A stretch of 49,446 nucleotides of DNA from Aeromonas lacus (GCF_000764665.1 NZ_JRGM01000175.1:1-49446), one strand, 5' to 3'; counted from the first letter of the stretch, positions 9,328 through 18,791 are shown. The notes: generated by a model from the letters alone, not told the origin. Made by a program: numbers and translations.

Positions 9328-9361
9328 AACAGAAACGTTTTGGGGAAGCAAGGAGGAGCTG

Positions 9362-10507
9362 ATGGCCAATCTGGATTTTTTTTCACTCTACAAGAATATT
9401 ATTGCGATCCCCTCTATCAGCAGCACGGATCCCAAGTGGGATCAGAGCAACGAGGCGGTGATCCGGCTGCTGGCTGACTGGTTCACCCGGCTCGGCTTTC
9501 AGTGCGAGGTAACTGCGCTCCCCGAGCTGCCGGGCAAGTTCAATCTGGTGGCGACGATTGGTCAGGGGGAGGGCGGTCTGCTGCTGGCGGGTCACACCGA
9601 TACGGTGCCGTTCGATGAGGGGGGCTGGAGCAAGGATCCCTTCAAGGTGACCGAAGAGGGCAACCGCCTCTATGGCCTCGGTACCATCGATATGAAGGGC
9701 TTCTTCGCCTTTATCGTTGAGGCGCTGAAAGAGATTGACCTCACCAAGCTGACCAAGCCACTGCGTATCCTCGCCACTGCCGATGAAGAGACCACCATGG
9801 CGGGGGCCCGCGCCATCGCTGCGGCTGCCGAGCTGAAACCTGACTACGCGGTGATTGGCGAGCCGACCGGGCTGGTGCCTGTGGTGGCCCACAAGGGCCA
9901 CATGTCGGAGGCGATCCGCATTACCGGCAAGAGCGGCCACAGCTCGGATCCCGCCAACGGCGTCAACGCCATGGAGATCATGCACAAGGCGATGGGGCAG
10001 GTGCTGCGCTTGCAGCAGGATCTGAAAGATCGCTATGCCGACCACCGTTTTGCCGTGCCACAGCCGACCCTGAACCTCGGTTACATCCAGGGCGGTGACA
10101 GCCCGAACCGCATCTGCGGCTGCTGCGAGCTGCACATCGACTTGCGACCTACTCCGCAGGTGGGGCCAGACGAGTTGATGGGGATGCTCAAAGAGGCGCT
10201 GTCGCCCATCGAGATCCACCAGCCGGGCTGCCTGCACCTGCAACATCTGCACGAACCCATTCCCGCCTACGCCTGCGCCGACGATTCGGTGCTGGTGCGT
10301 GAAGCGGAGAAGGCGAGCGGCCGCGCCGCCGAGTCGGTCAACTACTGCACCGAGGCGCCGTTTATCCAGCAGCTTGGCTGCCAGACCATAGTGATGGGCC
10401 CCGGCCATATCACCCAGGCGCACCAGCCGGATGAGTATCTGGATCTCTCGTTCGTCAAGCCGACCACCACAGTGTTGCAGCACCTGATCAGACGTTTTTG
10501 CCTGTAG
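9362..10507 (+). CDS. argE: N-acetylornithine deacetylase
   Basis: Removes acetate from N-acetylornithine to give ornithine; a dinuclear-metal M20 peptidase-family enzyme. It is 381 residues long. Metal-site motifs are [10 protein letters not shown] (about 77-86), GLGTIDMKG (about 106-114) and the ADEETTM box (about 140-146); a terminal [13 protein letters not shown] supplies the last histidine ligand. The start at 9362 is set by GGAGGAG just upstream; a start 51 nt earlier would lie on the ARG boxes. It diverges from argCBFGH. Its presence means the linear (non-recycling) acetyl pathway is used; argA and argD are not in the window. Confidence 0.96.
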   Translation: MANLDFFSLYKNIIAIPSISSTDPKWDQSNEAVIRLLADWFTRLGFQCEVTALPELPGKFNLVATIGQGEGGLLLAGHTDTVPFDEGGWSKDPFKVTEEGNRLYGLGTIDMKGFFAFIVEALKEIDLTKLTKPLRILATADEETTMAGARAIAAAAELKPDYAVIGEPTGLVPVVAHKGHMSEAIRITGKSGHSSDPANGVNAMEIMHKAMGQVLRLQQDLKDRYADHRFAVPQPTLNLGYIQGGDSPNRICGCCELHIDLRPTPQVGPDELMGMLKEALSPIEIHQPGCLHLQHLHEPIPAYACADDSVLVREAEKASGRAAESVNYCTEAPFIQQLGCQTIVMGPGHITQAHQPDEYLDLSFVKPTTTVLQHLIRRFCL

Positions 10508-10605
10508 CGGCGGCGGTGAAAGGGGCGTAAAAACTGTAAGTAAGTTACATAACAAGCCGGTTGTGGAGTAGTGAGGGAAATACATCTTCTGAATCGGCCT
10601 GTTAT

Positions 10606-10638
10606 TTGACCTTGCGCAGACAATCTGGGTAGATTGTC
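10606..10638 (+). promoter_or_regulatory. Candidate ppc promoter overlapped by a perfect inverted repeat
   Basis: TTGACC (10606-10611) and TAGATT (10630-10635) are separated by 18 bp. The -10 box is buried in a perfect 8-bp inverted repeat GACAATCT-GGGT-AGATTGTC (10619-10638). The repeat is a possible repressor operator or a transcript-leader stem. About 100 nt of leader would precede the ppc start. Confidence 0.45.
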
Positions 10639-10738
10639 ACCCTAAGATGACGGAGCATATGTTGTAATCGCACAACAATAAGTGAGGTCGTCTTGCACCC
10701 CGGATGGGTGTCAGGCACCAACAAGATAAGGATGTGGA

Positions 10739-13372
10739 ATGAACGAAAAGTACGCCGCACTACGCGCCAACGTAGGTATGCTGGGTCAGCTGCTGGGTAA
10801 ATCCATCAAGGATCATCAGGGTCAGGCCTTTCTCGACAAGATCGAAACCATTCGCCAATTGGCCAAGTCCTCCCGCAAGGGCAATGAATCAGACCGGGAA
10901 CGTCTGCTCGATACCCTGCGCACCCTGAGTGATAGCGAACTGCTGCCGGTGGCGCGCGCCTTCAGCCAGTTCCTCAATCTGGCCAACGTGGCGGAACAGT
11001 TCCACACCATCTCCCGTCGCTGCGAAGAGCAGGTCTGCACCCCGGATCCGCTGGAGCAGATGTTCGACAAACTCAAAGCCTCCAACCTGTCGCAAGAGGC
11101 CATCATTCAGGCGGTGCGCGAGCTGGATATCGATCTGGTGCTGACCGCTCACCCCACAGAGGTGACCCGTCGTACCCTGATCCACAAGCATGTGCAGCTC
11201 AACGACTGCCTCGAGGCGCTGGAACTCTCTGACCTGCTGCCCCGCGAGCGGGACAAGATCCTCAATCGCATCGAGCAGCTGATCAATCAGGCGTGGCACA
11301 CCAACGAGATCCGCGAACAGCGCCCGACCCCGGTGGACGAGGCCAAGTGGGGCTTCGCTGTGGTGGAGAACAGCCTGTGGCCCGCCATCCCCGAATTCAT
11401 GCGCAATCTGGACGAGCGTCTGCAACACCATCTGGGTGTGCGGCTGCCGCTTGATGCCGCGCCGGTCAAGTTCACCTCCTGGATGGGCGGTGATCGCGAC
11501 GGCAACCCCTTCGTCACCGCCAAGGTGACTGCCGAAGTGCTGGAGCTGGGCCGCTGGATGGCGGTGAGCCTGTTCTACAAAGACATCAAGGAGCTCACCT
11601 CCGAGCTCTCCATGTCCGACTGTACCGACGCCGTGCGCGCCCGGGTTGGCGATCACCCCGAGCCCTACCGTGCGCTGGTGCGCGAGCTACGCGAACAACT
11701 GCGCGAAACCCAGGAGTACCTGACCGCCAAGGTGCAGGGACAGGCAAGCGAGAGCCGGGATCTGGTCAAGACCACCGCCCAGCTGCGCGAGCCGCTGGAG
11801 CTCTGCTACCACTCCCTGCACGCCTGCGGTATGGGTAATATCGCCGATGGCATGCTGCTGGATGTGCTGCGCAAGATCGCCTGCTTCGGCATCCATCTGG
11901 TCAAGCTCGATATCCGTCAGGATGGCGAGCGCCACGGCCAGGTCTTCTCCGAGCTGACCCGCTATCTGGGGCTGGGGGATTACGCCGAGTGGAGCGAGGA
12001 TGACAAGCAGGCTTTCCTGCTCAACGAACTCAACTCCCGTCGCCCGCTTATCCCCAACGACTGGGAGCCGAGCGACGAGACCCGCGAAACCATCGAGACC
12101 TGCCGGGTGATTGCCCAACACGATCCCGATGCGTTCGGTATCTACATCATCTCCATGGCCGGCGCGCCATCCGACGTGCTGGCGGTGCAGCTGTTGCTCA
12201 AAGAAGCTGGCTGCAAGTTCCGCATGCCGGTCGCTCCGCTGTTTGAGACTCAGGAAGACCTGATGGCGGGCACCGCCGTGATGGAGCGCCTGTTGTCGGT
12301 GGACTGGTATCGCGGCTATATCCAGGGTCGTCAGTACGTGATGATCGGTTACTCCGACTCCGCCAAGGATGCGGGCATGATGGCCGCCGGCTGGGCCCAG
12401 TACGCCGCCATGGAATCCTTGGTGGCGCTGGCCGAGGCCAACAATCTGCGCCTCACCCTGTTCCATGGCCGTGGCGGTACCGTCGGTCGTGGCGGTGCGC
12501 CGGCCCAGCAGGCCATCCTGTCGCAACCGCCGGGATCCCTGCGCGGTGGTCTGCGCGTCACCGAACAGGGCGAGATGATCCGCTTCAAGTTCGGTCTGCC
12601 GAAAGTGGCGATCAAGAGCCTCGAGCTCTACACCAGCGCCGTGCTGGAAGGGAACCTGCTGCCGCCGCCCAAGCCGAAAGCGTGCTGGCGTGAAGTGGTG
12701 GAGCAGCTGGCGACCGTCTCCTGCGATCACTACCGCAGCATCGTGCGCGGCCACCCGGACTTCGTGCCCTACTTCCGCGCCGCCACCCCGGAGATGGAGC
12801 TTGGCAAATTGCCGCTCGGCTCCCGTCCCTCCAAGCGCAAGCCCAACGGCGGCGTCGAGAGCCTGCGCGCCATTCCGTGGATCTTCGCCTGGACCCAGAA
12901 CCGCCTGATGCTGCCGGCCTGGCTCGGTGCCCACAAGGCGCTGCAGCAGGCGATCGACGACGGCAAGCTGGCCGTGCTGGAAGAGATGAGCGCCCAGTGG
13001 CCCTTCTTCCGCACCCGCCTCGAAATGCTGGAGATGGTGTTCCTCAAAGCGGACGTCTGGCTCGCCGAGTACTACGACACCCGTCTGGTGCCGCAGGAGC
13101 TGTGGGGCCTTGGCAAACAGTTGCGTCAGGAGCTCGCCGAATCCATCGACGTGGTGCTGAAACTGAGCCCGCGCGGGGATCTGCTGGAGGATCAGCCCTG
13201 GATCAAGGAGTCCATCAAGCTGCGCAACCCCTACACAGACCCGCTCAACGTGCTGCAGGCCGAGCTGCTCAACCGCTCCCGCAACCACCCGGAGACCCTG
13301 CACCCCGAGCTGGACAAGGCGCTGATGGTCACCATCGCCGGTATTGCCGCAGGTATGCGTAATACGGGTTGA
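10739..13372 (+). CDS. ppc: Phosphoenolpyruvate carboxylase
   Basis: Carboxylates phosphoenolpyruvate to oxaloacetate, refilling the TCA cycle and feeding the aspartate family that includes argininosuccinate and lysine. It is 877 residues long, as in enterics. The catalytic histidine lies in TAHPTEV at residue 138, the position known for the E. coli enzyme. The glycine-rich loop [12 protein letters not shown] lies near 578-589, and the C-terminus ends MRNTG, which forms part of the regulatory region. An AAGGAT..GG site precedes the ATG. It appears to be monocistronic, bounded by argE and a terminator. Confidence 0.98.
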   Translation: MNEKYAALRANVGMLGQLLGKSIKDHQGQAFLDKIETIRQLAKSSRKGNESDRERLLDTLRTLSDSELLPVARAFSQFLNLANVAEQFHTISRRCEEQVCTPDPLEQMFDKLKASNLSQEAIIQAVRELDIDLVLTAHPTEVTRRTLIHKHVQLNDCLEALELSDLLPRERDKILNRIEQLINQAWHTNEIREQRPTPVDEAKWGFAVVENSLWPAIPEFMRNLDERLQHHLGVRLPLDAAPVKFTSWMGGDRDGNPFVTAKVTAEVLELGRWMAVSLFYKDIKELTSELSMSDCTDAVRARVGDHPEPYRALVRELREQLRETQEYLTAKVQGQASESRDLVKTTAQLREPLELCYHSLHACGMGNIADGMLLDVLRKIACFGIHLVKLDIRQDGERHGQVFSELTRYLGLGDYAEWSEDDKQAFLLNELNSRRPLIPNDWEPSDETRETIETCRVIAQHDPDAFGIYIISMAGAPSDVLAVQLLLKEAGCKFRMPVAPLFETQEDLMAGTAVMERLLSVDWYRGYIQGRQYVMIGYSDSAKDAGMMAAGWAQYAAMESLVALAEANNLRLTLFHGRGGTVGRGGAPAQQAILSQPPGSLRGGLRVTEQGEMIRFKFGLPKVAIKSLELYTSAVLEGNLLPPPKPKACWREVVEQLATVSCDHYRSIVRGHPDFVPYFRAATPEMELGKLPLGSRPSKRKPNGGVESLRAIPWIFAWTQNRLMLPAWLGAHKALQQAIDDGKLAVLEEMSAQWPFFRTRLEMLEMVFLKADVWLAEYYDTRLVPQELWGLGKQLRQELAESIDVVLKLSPRGDLLEDQPWIKESIKLRNPYTDPLNVLQAELLNRSRNHPETLHPELDKALMVTIAGIAAGMRNTG

Positions 13373-13403
13373 TAGTCGGAGCTACCAAGCTCCCCTCAAT
13401 GAC

Positions 13404-13432
13404 AAAGGGCGCCTCGGCGCCCTTTCTGTTTT
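13404..13432 (+). terminator. ppc terminator
   Basis: A 10-bp perfect stem AAAGGGCGCC / GGCGCCCTTT with a TC turn, then a T-rich tract (TCTGTTTTG), 31 nt after the ppc stop. Confidence 0.9.
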
Positions 13433-13503
13433 GACGAGCCCTTTGTCCCGCTTGATGCCATAACCGCCATTGTAACCCGGCTGAATGTGCCGAGCGGCCC
13501 GGC

Positions 13504-14016
13504 TCAGCGCGGGTTCGCGCCGTTATGCTGGATGGCCTGCAAAATGGCGATGGGGCGACCTTCCTCGTCGAGATCCTCCTCGACCAGCTCGAAGCCGCAG
13601 CACAGCCAGAAGGTGAGGGCGGCAGGATTGCTCAGCTGAACGCAGAGACGAACCGGCGCCGGGTTGAGTCGTGCCAGATGGTGGCAAAGCTGGCTGACGG
13701 CACTGCGCCCCACTCCTTTACCCGCCATTTCGCTGTCGATCACCAGCAGACCAATCCAGGGATGGCCATCGAAGGGGTTGCTGGCCAGCAGATGGGCGAG
13801 GCCGACAACCTCTTGTTGTCTGCGGATGGCCAGATAGCGGCCGCCGGCGGCCAGCACGGCTTCGGCATCCTGCCGGATGGCGCTGAGGGAAAGCGCCGCA
13901 GGGCCGCCCAGCGCCAGATTAAAGGCGGGTTGCGAGTTGATGACCCGCTGCTGCAGGGCCAGCCCGCCGGGGCTCAGGGTCTCTTCGGGGGTAAGGGGAA
14001 CAAGCTCGATCTGCAT
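13504..14016 (-). CDS. GNAT-family N-acetyltransferase
   Basis: About 170 residues in the form chosen. The acetyl-CoA-binding motif appears as VIDSEMAGKGVGRSAVSQL (GxGxG/A type, about residues 93-111), preceded by a beta strand (GLAHLLAS..PWIGLLVID) and followed by the usual NPAALTFWLCCGFE helix-strand. The substrate is unknown. Start choice is uncertain: the domain begins at MQIELVPL (14016) but has no clear ribosome site, while an in-frame ATG at 14133 has AGGGTG just upstream and would add 39 residues. It faces ybaK divergently. Confidence 0.75.
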   Translation of the reverse strand: MQIELVPLTPEETLSPGGLALQQRVINSQPAFNLALGGPAALSLSAIRQDAEAVLAAGGRYLAIRRQQEVVGLAHLLASNPFDGHPWIGLLVIDSEMAGKGVGRSAVSQLCHHLARLNPAPVRLCVQLSNPAALTFWLCCGFELVEEDLDEEGRPIAILQAIQHNGANPR

Positions 14017-14195
14017 GGGAAATGGGGGGAGAATATCGGTGAAATCGGGGGTTGAGAATAGCATGGGGCGCTGTCGGAAAGGCTCTGTCCGGAGGGGCAG
14101 AGCGCCCCAAATTACCCTTGCGACTTGCATCACCCTATCGTGAGGCGCAGACTGTTTGGCCTTGTTTTTATGCGATTCGATTCAAGGCATCCATC

Positions 14196-14660
14196 ATGAC
14201 TCCTGCCATCAACCTGCTGAAGAAGCTCAAGATCCCCCACAAGCTCTACCCCTACGAGTGCGAAGCCCACGACGATTTCGGCAAGCATGCCGCTACCCAG
14301 CTCGGGCTGCCGGAGGCACAGGTATTCAAGACCCTGATCGCCCACCACGACAAACAGGCGGTGGTGGCCATCGTGCCCTCATCCGGCATGTGCAGCCTGA
14401 AGCAGCTGGCCAAGGCGACCGGCCTCAAGAAGGTGGAGATGATGAAGCCGGCGGAGGCCGAGAAGCTGACCGGCTACAAGGTGGGCGGCATCAGCCCGCT
14501 GGCCCAGAAGAAGCTGTTGCCCACCGTGCTCGACGAGTCGGCTATGCAATTTGACGAAATTCTGGTGAGCGGCGGCAAGCGCGGCCTCTCGGTCGGCGTG
14601 GCGCCGCAGGATATGCTGACCTTGATGAAGTGGATTGCCGCTCCCATCGGCGAAGAGTAA
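14196..14660 (+). CDS. ybaK: Cys-tRNA(Pro) deacylase, YbaK/EbsC family
   Basis: 154 residues. Clears tRNA(Pro) that ProRS has mischarged with cysteine; a stand-alone homologue of the ProRS INS editing domain. Family marks are the N-terminal PAINLLKKLKIPHKLYPYE, HDDFGKHAATQLGL, VFKTLIA and the conserved GGISPLAQKK segment carrying the Lys/Gly residues of the active site (about 94-104). The start at 14196 follows AAGG. The stop codon is part of a threefold 14-nt tandem repeat. Confidence 0.93.
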   Translation: MTPAINLLKKLKIPHKLYPYECEAHDDFGKHAATQLGLPEAQVFKTLIAHHDKQAVVAIVPSSGMCSLKQLAKATGLKKVEMMKPAEAEKLTGYKVGGISPLAQKKLLPTVLDESAMQFDEILVSGGKRGLSVGVAPQDMLTLMKWIAAPIGEE

Positions 14661-14688
14661 TCGGTGAAGAGTAAGCGGCGAAGAGTGA
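14647..14688. repeat. Three tandem 14-nt repeats across the ybaK stop codon
   Basis: Units at 14647-14660, 14661-14674 and 14675-14688 follow TCGGYGAAGAGTAA with one to two changes each. The first unit encodes the last residues and stop of ybaK. Because 14 is not a multiple of 3, the extra copies place stop codons in other frames. Confidence 0.85.
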
Positions 14689-14776
14689 TGCCCCGCATGG
14701 CCTGACGTAGCCGCCACGGCAGGGTAACGGGCTGGCTGGTATAGTGGAAGGAGACTGGCTGCCAAGGATATGGCCC

Positions 14777-15568
14777 ATGAGAGCATCTGTCAGGTCCCTG
14801 CTATACGCTGCGCTGCTTCTCCCCGCCACGGGTAGTGCTACCCCTGCCTTTACCCTGCACTCCTGTTTTGAAAACAGCGACTCCTACCCCTGGCTGCTGC
14901 AGTCGGGGGAGGGGATTGTCCAGTATCACCTCAAGCTGGTGGCAGAGCGTCTTGGCATCGAGATTTTGATGACCCCGCTTCCCTGGAAGCGCTGTCTCTC
15001 GCTGGTGAGCAGCGGCCAGATGGATGCCGCCTTCAAGATGAGCTACAGCGCGGAGCGGGCGAGCAAGATAGGCAGTTACCCGATGCGCGGTGACAAGCCG
15101 GATCCCGACAAGCGCTTGCTCATCGAAAGCTACAGCCTCTATCAGCTCAAGGGGGGCAAGAGCCAGTGGGATGGCACCACCCTCAGGGTCAAGGGGATAG
15201 TGGCGGCCCAGTCCGGTTTCTCCATCGTCGAGTTCCTGCAGGGGGCGGGAGTCGAGGTGGATGACTCCAGCCGGGATCCGCTCATCATATTGAAAAAGCT
15301 GGTGATGGATCGGGCCGCTGCCACCGCCTTGCAGACCGAAGTGGCCGACAGTCTGCTGGCGGCCCATCCCGACCTGCAAGGGCAGATCGAGCGGCTGACG
15401 CCGGTGCTGGTGGAGAAGCCCTACTATCTGGTCTTCTCCCACACCTTCCGCCAGAGCCATCCAAACGAGAGTCAGCAGGTGTGGGATGCCATCGAGGCGG
15501 TGCGCAACTCGCCCACCTATCAGCACTATGTGGCCAGTTTCAGACAGACCCACCGGGCAGGGGACTAG
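14777..15568 (+). CDS. Secreted solute-binding-like protein (SBP family 3 type)
   Basis: 263 residues. The N-terminus (MRASVRSLLYAALLLPATGSA) is a typical Sec signal peptide with cleavage after Ala-21. The mature part starts with a short strand and a lobe resembling the amino-acid ABC-transporter binding fold: LAERLGIEILMTPLPWKRCLSLVSSGQMDAAFKM-like helix-strand order and, later, AAQSGFSIVEFLQGAGVEV. No permease or ATPase is nearby, so it may be a stand-alone sensor or orphan binding protein. It lies 2 nt before the next secreted protein and is probably co-transcribed. The start at 14777 is the ATG that begins the signal peptide; AAGGAT lies upstream. Confidence 0.7.
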   Translation: MRASVRSLLYAALLLPATGSATPAFTLHSCFENSDSYPWLLQSGEGIVQYHLKLVAERLGIEILMTPLPWKRCLSLVSSGQMDAAFKMSYSAERASKIGSYPMRGDKPDPDKRLLIESYSLYQLKGGKSQWDGTTLRVKGIVAAQSGFSIVEFLQGAGVEVDDSSRDPLIILKKLVMDRAAATALQTEVADSLLAAHPDLQGQIERLTPVLVEKPYYLVFSHTFRQSHPNESQQVWDAIEAVRNSPTYQHYVASFRQTHRAGD

Positions 15569-15570
15569 GG

Positions 15571-16494
15571 ATGAGAGTGATAAGCCATGGAACGGCAGAG
15601 CGGTTTGCAGGACGGTGGCTGGCGCTGCTGGTGGCCAGTCTGCTTGCGCTGCTCCCGCTGACGGTCGAGGCGGTGACCCGTTTTACCTATCTCAGTCCCG
15701 AGAGCGAGCGGGATCCGCGCACCACCTACGATCGGGAGCTGCTGCGCCTCGCCCTCGACAAGACGCGCGACCAGTTTGGCGACTATGTGATGGAGGCTGC
15801 GCCCCCCATGACCAAGGCGCGGGCACGGCTCAGCATGCAGCTCGACAGCTTCCCCAATCTCTTTGCCATGGATAGTTACAGCAGTACCCGCGATGGCCAG
15901 GAGCTGGCCTATGTCCCCTTTCCGGTGCATCTGGGGATCGTCAGCTACCGCATCTGTTTTGTCAGCCCGCAGCAGCAGGCGGCAGTCAGGGAGGTGACCG
16001 ATCTTGCTGGCTTGCGCCGCTTCACCTTCGGTCAGGGCAAGGGGTGGCTCGATGTGGATATCCTGCGCCACGCCGGGCTGGAGGTGATGGAGGTGGATGG
16101 CTACGAGAAGCTGTTCAAGATGGTGGCGCGCGGCCGTTTCGATCTCTTCTGCCGCGGGGTCAGCGAACTGCGCAGCGAACTGCTCACCCACGACGAGGTG
16201 GAGGGGCTCAAGGTCGATGATGCCCTGATGATCTACTACCCGCTGCCCCGGGTTTTCTATACCAACGCCAACAACCGCGAGGCGCTCAGGCGGGTCGAGC
16301 AGGGGCTGCAAATCGCCTGGCAGGATGGCTCGCTGCAGGCACTGTGGCGCAAGAGCTTCGGCCCGGCCATTGCCTTTGCCCACCCCCAGCAGCGGCGGCT
16401 GATCAAGCTGGAGAACCCCTTCCTCAAGGGGATCAGCTTCGATTACCGTCCCTATTTCTACAATCCGCTCACCGATCGCTTCGGCGATCAGTGA
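15571..16494 (+). CDS. Secreted solute-binding-like protein, SPES paralogue 1
   Basis: 307 residues. A signal peptide ends near LLPLTVEA. The mature protein opens with a YLSPESERDPRTTY stretch and has KTRDQFGDY, GIVSYRICFVSPQQ, a DLFCRGVSEL segment, and a C-terminal NPFLKGISFDYRPYFYNPLTDRFG motif. All of these recur in the gene at 21465-22370, so the two are clear paralogues. The fold resembles a periplasmic bilobal binding protein, but I know no characterised member. It follows the previous gene by 2 nt and overlaps the end of the leftward LysR gene by 7 nt. Confidence 0.72.
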   Translation: MRVISHGTAERFAGRWLALLVASLLALLPLTVEAVTRFTYLSPESERDPRTTYDRELLRLALDKTRDQFGDYVMEAAPPMTKARARLSMQLDSFPNLFAMDSYSSTRDGQELAYVPFPVHLGIVSYRICFVSPQQQAAVREVTDLAGLRRFTFGQGKGWLDVDILRHAGLEVMEVDGYEKLFKMVARGRFDLFCRGVSELRSELLTHDEVEGLKVDDALMIYYPLPRVFYTNANNREALRRVEQGLQIAWQDGSLQALWRKSFGPAIAFAHPQQRRLIKLENPFLKGISFDYRPYFYNPLTDRFGDQ

Positions 16495-17372
16495 GGCTCC
16501 CGCCACTTGCGGCAGAGCTCCAGCCAGGCTTCGGCGGTGCGCGACAGATAGCGCTCGCGCGGCCAGATCACTCCGAGTCGCCAGCTCAGCTCGGGCTCCA
16601 GCGGCCGCAGTACCAGCCCTTCCGGATTGAGCCGGTTGCAGACCGGCTCGGGCAGGAAGGCGACCCCCATGCCGCTGCGCACCATGGCGGTGAGAAAATC
16701 CCACTGACTGCTGCGCGCCGCTACCTGTGGCACGAACCCCGCCCCGCGGCACGCCTGCTCCAGCCGTTCGCTCAGGGTGAAGGCCTGGGTATAGAGCAGG
16801 AAGGGCTCCTCCTGCAGCGCTTCCATCCGCAGCGGCGCATCGCCGCGCCAGCGCGGCTGATCCGGCAGCACCACCTGAATGGGATAGCGATCGAGATCGA
16901 GGGCGCTGAGCGGCCCCTCCTCTTTGGTGGGCAGCATGGTGATGGCGAGATCCAGCTCCCCCTCCAGCACCGCCTGTTCGATCAGACGGCCGCCATACTC
17001 CACCAGCGTCAGCTCCACCTTGGGGTAGCGGGTGCGGTAGGCGCGGATGAGGTCAGCGTAGAGGTGACCCACCATGGGGGGAATGCCGAGGGTGAGGCGG
17101 CCATGCTGCAGGCTCTGCAGATCCGCCAGCTCCGCCTCCAGCTGCTGCATCTCGGCCAGAATGGTCTGGGCCCGCTGGAACAGCACCTGCCCGCTGTCGG
17201 TCAGGGTAAAGCGACGCCCCTCCCGGTTGAGCAGGGGCTGGCCCAGCTCCTCCTCGATATTGCGGATCATCTTGCTGATGGTGGGCTGGGTGACGAACAG
17301 CTTCTCCGAGGCGCGGGTGAAGCTCTGCTCCCGAACCAGTTCGACAAAGTAGCGCAGGGCGCGAATATCCAT
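16488..17372 (-). CDS. LysR-type transcriptional regulator, CidR-like
   Basis: 294 residues: an N-terminal winged helix-turn-helix (about 1-60, with the recognition helix in VTQPTISKMIRNIEEELG) and a C-terminal substrate-binding effector domain (about 88-290). The start at 17372 follows GGGAGAG; an upstream in-frame start at 17405 would lie inside the operator. The gene next to it contains a palindromic element whose two close copies precede lrgAB and the patatin-like gene, so these are its likely targets. LysR regulators of this kind control cidA/lrgA-type operons in other bacteria. The effector is unknown; pyruvate or acetate would fit the LrgAB link but this is inference. Confidence 0.85.
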   Translation of the reverse strand: MDIRALRYFVELVREQSFTRASEKLFVTQPTISKMIRNIEEELGQPLLNREGRRFTLTDSGQVLFQRAQTILAEMQQLEAELADLQSLQHGRLTLGIPPMVGHLYADLIRAYRTRYPKVELTLVEYGGRLIEQAVLEGELDLAITMLPTKEEGPLSALDLDRYPIQVVLPDQPRWRGDAPLRMEALQEEPFLLYTQAFTLSERLEQACRGAGFVPQVAARSSQWDFLTAMVRSGMGVAFLPEPVCNRLNPEGLVLRPLEPELSWRLGVIWPRERYLSRTAEAWLELCRKWREPH

Positions 17373-17401
17373 GGGCTCTCCCGGGATAACAAGGGCTCTA
17401 A

Positions 17402-17450
17402 TCATGCCAATATGGCATGAAATGACTCATTCTAATTCATTTTATGAAGG
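17402..17450 (+). promoter_or_regulatory. LysR element A, beside the regulator gene
   Basis: A first box TCATGCC-AATAT-GGCATGA (palindrome, T-N11-A core 17405-17417) and a second box TTCATTTTATGAA (T-N11-A, 17436-17448), centres 31 bp apart. It aligns without gaps to elements B and C. On the opposite strand it covers the likely promoter of the LysR gene, so autorepression is expected. No gene starts to its right, so the rightward target seen at B and C is missing here. Confidence 0.75.
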
Positions 17451-17559
17451 ATCTGAGCCAACTAACGGGGTGAGGCGCGCTGCGGGCAGGGGATAAACAG
17501 GTTGGCCGATCGGATGGCAGGAAAAGCATGGGGCGGCCACGGTGGCCGCCCGCATGTAT

Positions 17560-18276
17560 TCAGTTGCCGCGCAGGGCGGCGGTGAGAGTCGAGAGGGAGA
17601 GGTGCTGGCGCCCGCTCTGGTCGAAGTTGGCATCGTCCAGCCAGCGACCAAGGGTTGCCTGCAGGGCGGGCCATTCGCTGTCGATCACCGAGAACCAGGC
17701 GGTATCGCGCGATCGCGTCTTGTCGACCCGGGCCTGCCGGAAGATCCCCTCGAAGGTGAAACCGAGCCGCAGCGCTGCCTGCCGGGAGGGGAGGTTGAGG
17801 GCGTTGCACTTCCACTCGTAGCGGCGATAGCCGAGGGCGAAGGCGCGTCTCATCATCAGTGCCATGGCGGCGGTGGCGAGCCGGGTGCGGCGCATCGCTG
17901 GGGCGAAGTGGAGCCAGCCCACCTCGATGCTGCCAGCGAGGGGGTCGATGCGCAGAAAGCTGGCGAGCCCGAGGGCGCGACCGCTGGCGGCATCGACGAT
18001 GGCGTAGAACTGGGGATCCCGCCCCGCCGCCATGTGTGCCAGCCATCCCTGCCACTCGGTGCGGCTCGGGAAGGGGCCACTGGTGAGGTAGGTCCAGAGG
18101 CTTCCGTCATCCTCGCCGAAGGCTTGCCAGAGGCTTGCTTCATGGCGGGCCGGATCGAGCGGCTCGCAGCGACAGCCCCACCCCTCAAGTAGTTGCGCTT
18201 CGGGGAAACGGGCGCCGTCCCAGCCGGCGACCAGCGGCCCGACCGGTTGGCCAAATTCGTTGATCTCAGCAGCCAC
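17560..18276 (-). CDS. GNAT acetyltransferase, RimJ/RimL-like
   Basis: 238 residues. The RimJ/RimL-type fold is seen from LEGWGCRCEPLDPARH through WQGWLAHMAAG, IVDAASGRALGLASFLRID, then the acetyl-CoA region RRTRLATAAMALMMRRAFALGYRRYEWKCNALNLPSRQAALRLGFTFEG. These resemble acetyltransferases acting on protein N-termini or small amines; the substrate is not known. Its start overlaps the stop of the upstream rhodanese gene by 11 bp, so the two are translationally coupled. The stop is followed by a G+C-rich hairpin-prone stretch (GGCGGCCACGGTGGCCGCC). Confidence 0.82.
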   Translation of the reverse strand: MAAEINEFGQPVGPLVAGWDGARFPEAQLLEGWGCRCEPLDPARHEASLWQAFGEDDGSLWTYLTSGPFPSRTEWQGWLAHMAAGRDPQFYAIVDAASGRALGLASFLRIDPLAGSIEVGWLHFAPAMRRTRLATAAMALMMRRAFALGYRRYEWKCNALNLPSRQAALRLGFTFEGIFRQARVDKTRSRDTAWFSVIDSEWPALQATLGRWLDDANFDQSGRQHLSLSTLTAALRGN

Positions 18277-18703
18277 AGCGCACCTCCTCGTTTGTCAGCC
18301 GACCCGGCTCGTCGCCGAGCGCGACCGCAAAGCCATCCCGCTGCCACCAGTGGAGGCCGCCGATCAGCTCCTTGACCCGAAAACCGAGGCGCGCCAGCTT
18401 GCAGGCTCCCTGAGTCGAACCGTTGCAGCCGATGCCGTCGCAGTAGCAGACGTAGATGGCATCCCGATCGAGCCCGGCCACCCGCTCGGGCACCATCTCC
18501 CGGTGCGGCAGGGAGATGGCCCCGGGAATGTGGCCGGCGGCGTAGTGCGCTGGCGAACGGGTATCGATGACGACGATGCCGGCCGTTGCCGCCATCAGGT
18601 CGGCGGCCAGATCGGCGGCATCGGTGCGGCAGGCGAGCTGGGCCTCGAAGAAGAGGGCGGCCTGCTCGGGCGAGAGCAGGCCGGTGGAACGAACGTGACT
18701 CAT
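18266..18703 (-). CDS. Rhodanese-domain protein
   Basis: 145 residues, a single rhodanese domain: VVIDTRSPAHYAAGHIPGAISLPHREM (about 44-70) is the classic first half, and the active-site loop CDGIGCNG starts at Cys88, with a second Cys at 93. The C-terminus carries CGC. Rhodaneses move sulfane sulfur between donors and thiophilic acceptors; this one is cytosolic with no signal peptide. It is the first gene of a two-gene operon with the GNAT and is divergent from the MocR regulator, which is its most likely regulator. Confidence 0.88.
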   Translation of the reverse strand: MSHVRSTGLLSPEQAALFFEAQLACRTDAADLAADLMAATAGIVVIDTRSPAHYAAGHIPGAISLPHREMVPERVAGLDRDAIYVCYCDGIGCNGSTQGACKLARLGFRVKELIGGLHWWQRDGFAVALGDEPGRLTNEEVRCGC

Positions 18704-18791
18704 GATTAACTCCTTGTCAGATGGCAGAGCTCCACTCTAGCGGCATAATGGTTCACACGGATGTACCAATTCTGCTGGATGGAGTAGACCA
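18704..18791. promoter_or_regulatory. Divergent promoter region of rhodanese-GNAT and MocR genes
   Basis: An 88-bp gap. Just before the MocR start there is an imperfect direct repeat, GGATGTACCAAT then GGATGGAGTAGACCAAT. MocR-family regulators often bind direct repeats, so this is a candidate operator; evidence is weak. Confidence 0.35.

Noticed and set aside
11687..13303. A 538-codon open frame antisense to ppc
   Set aside because: It lies wholly inside a complete ppc gene with all catalytic motifs; the antisense product is compositionally odd and has no ribosome site.
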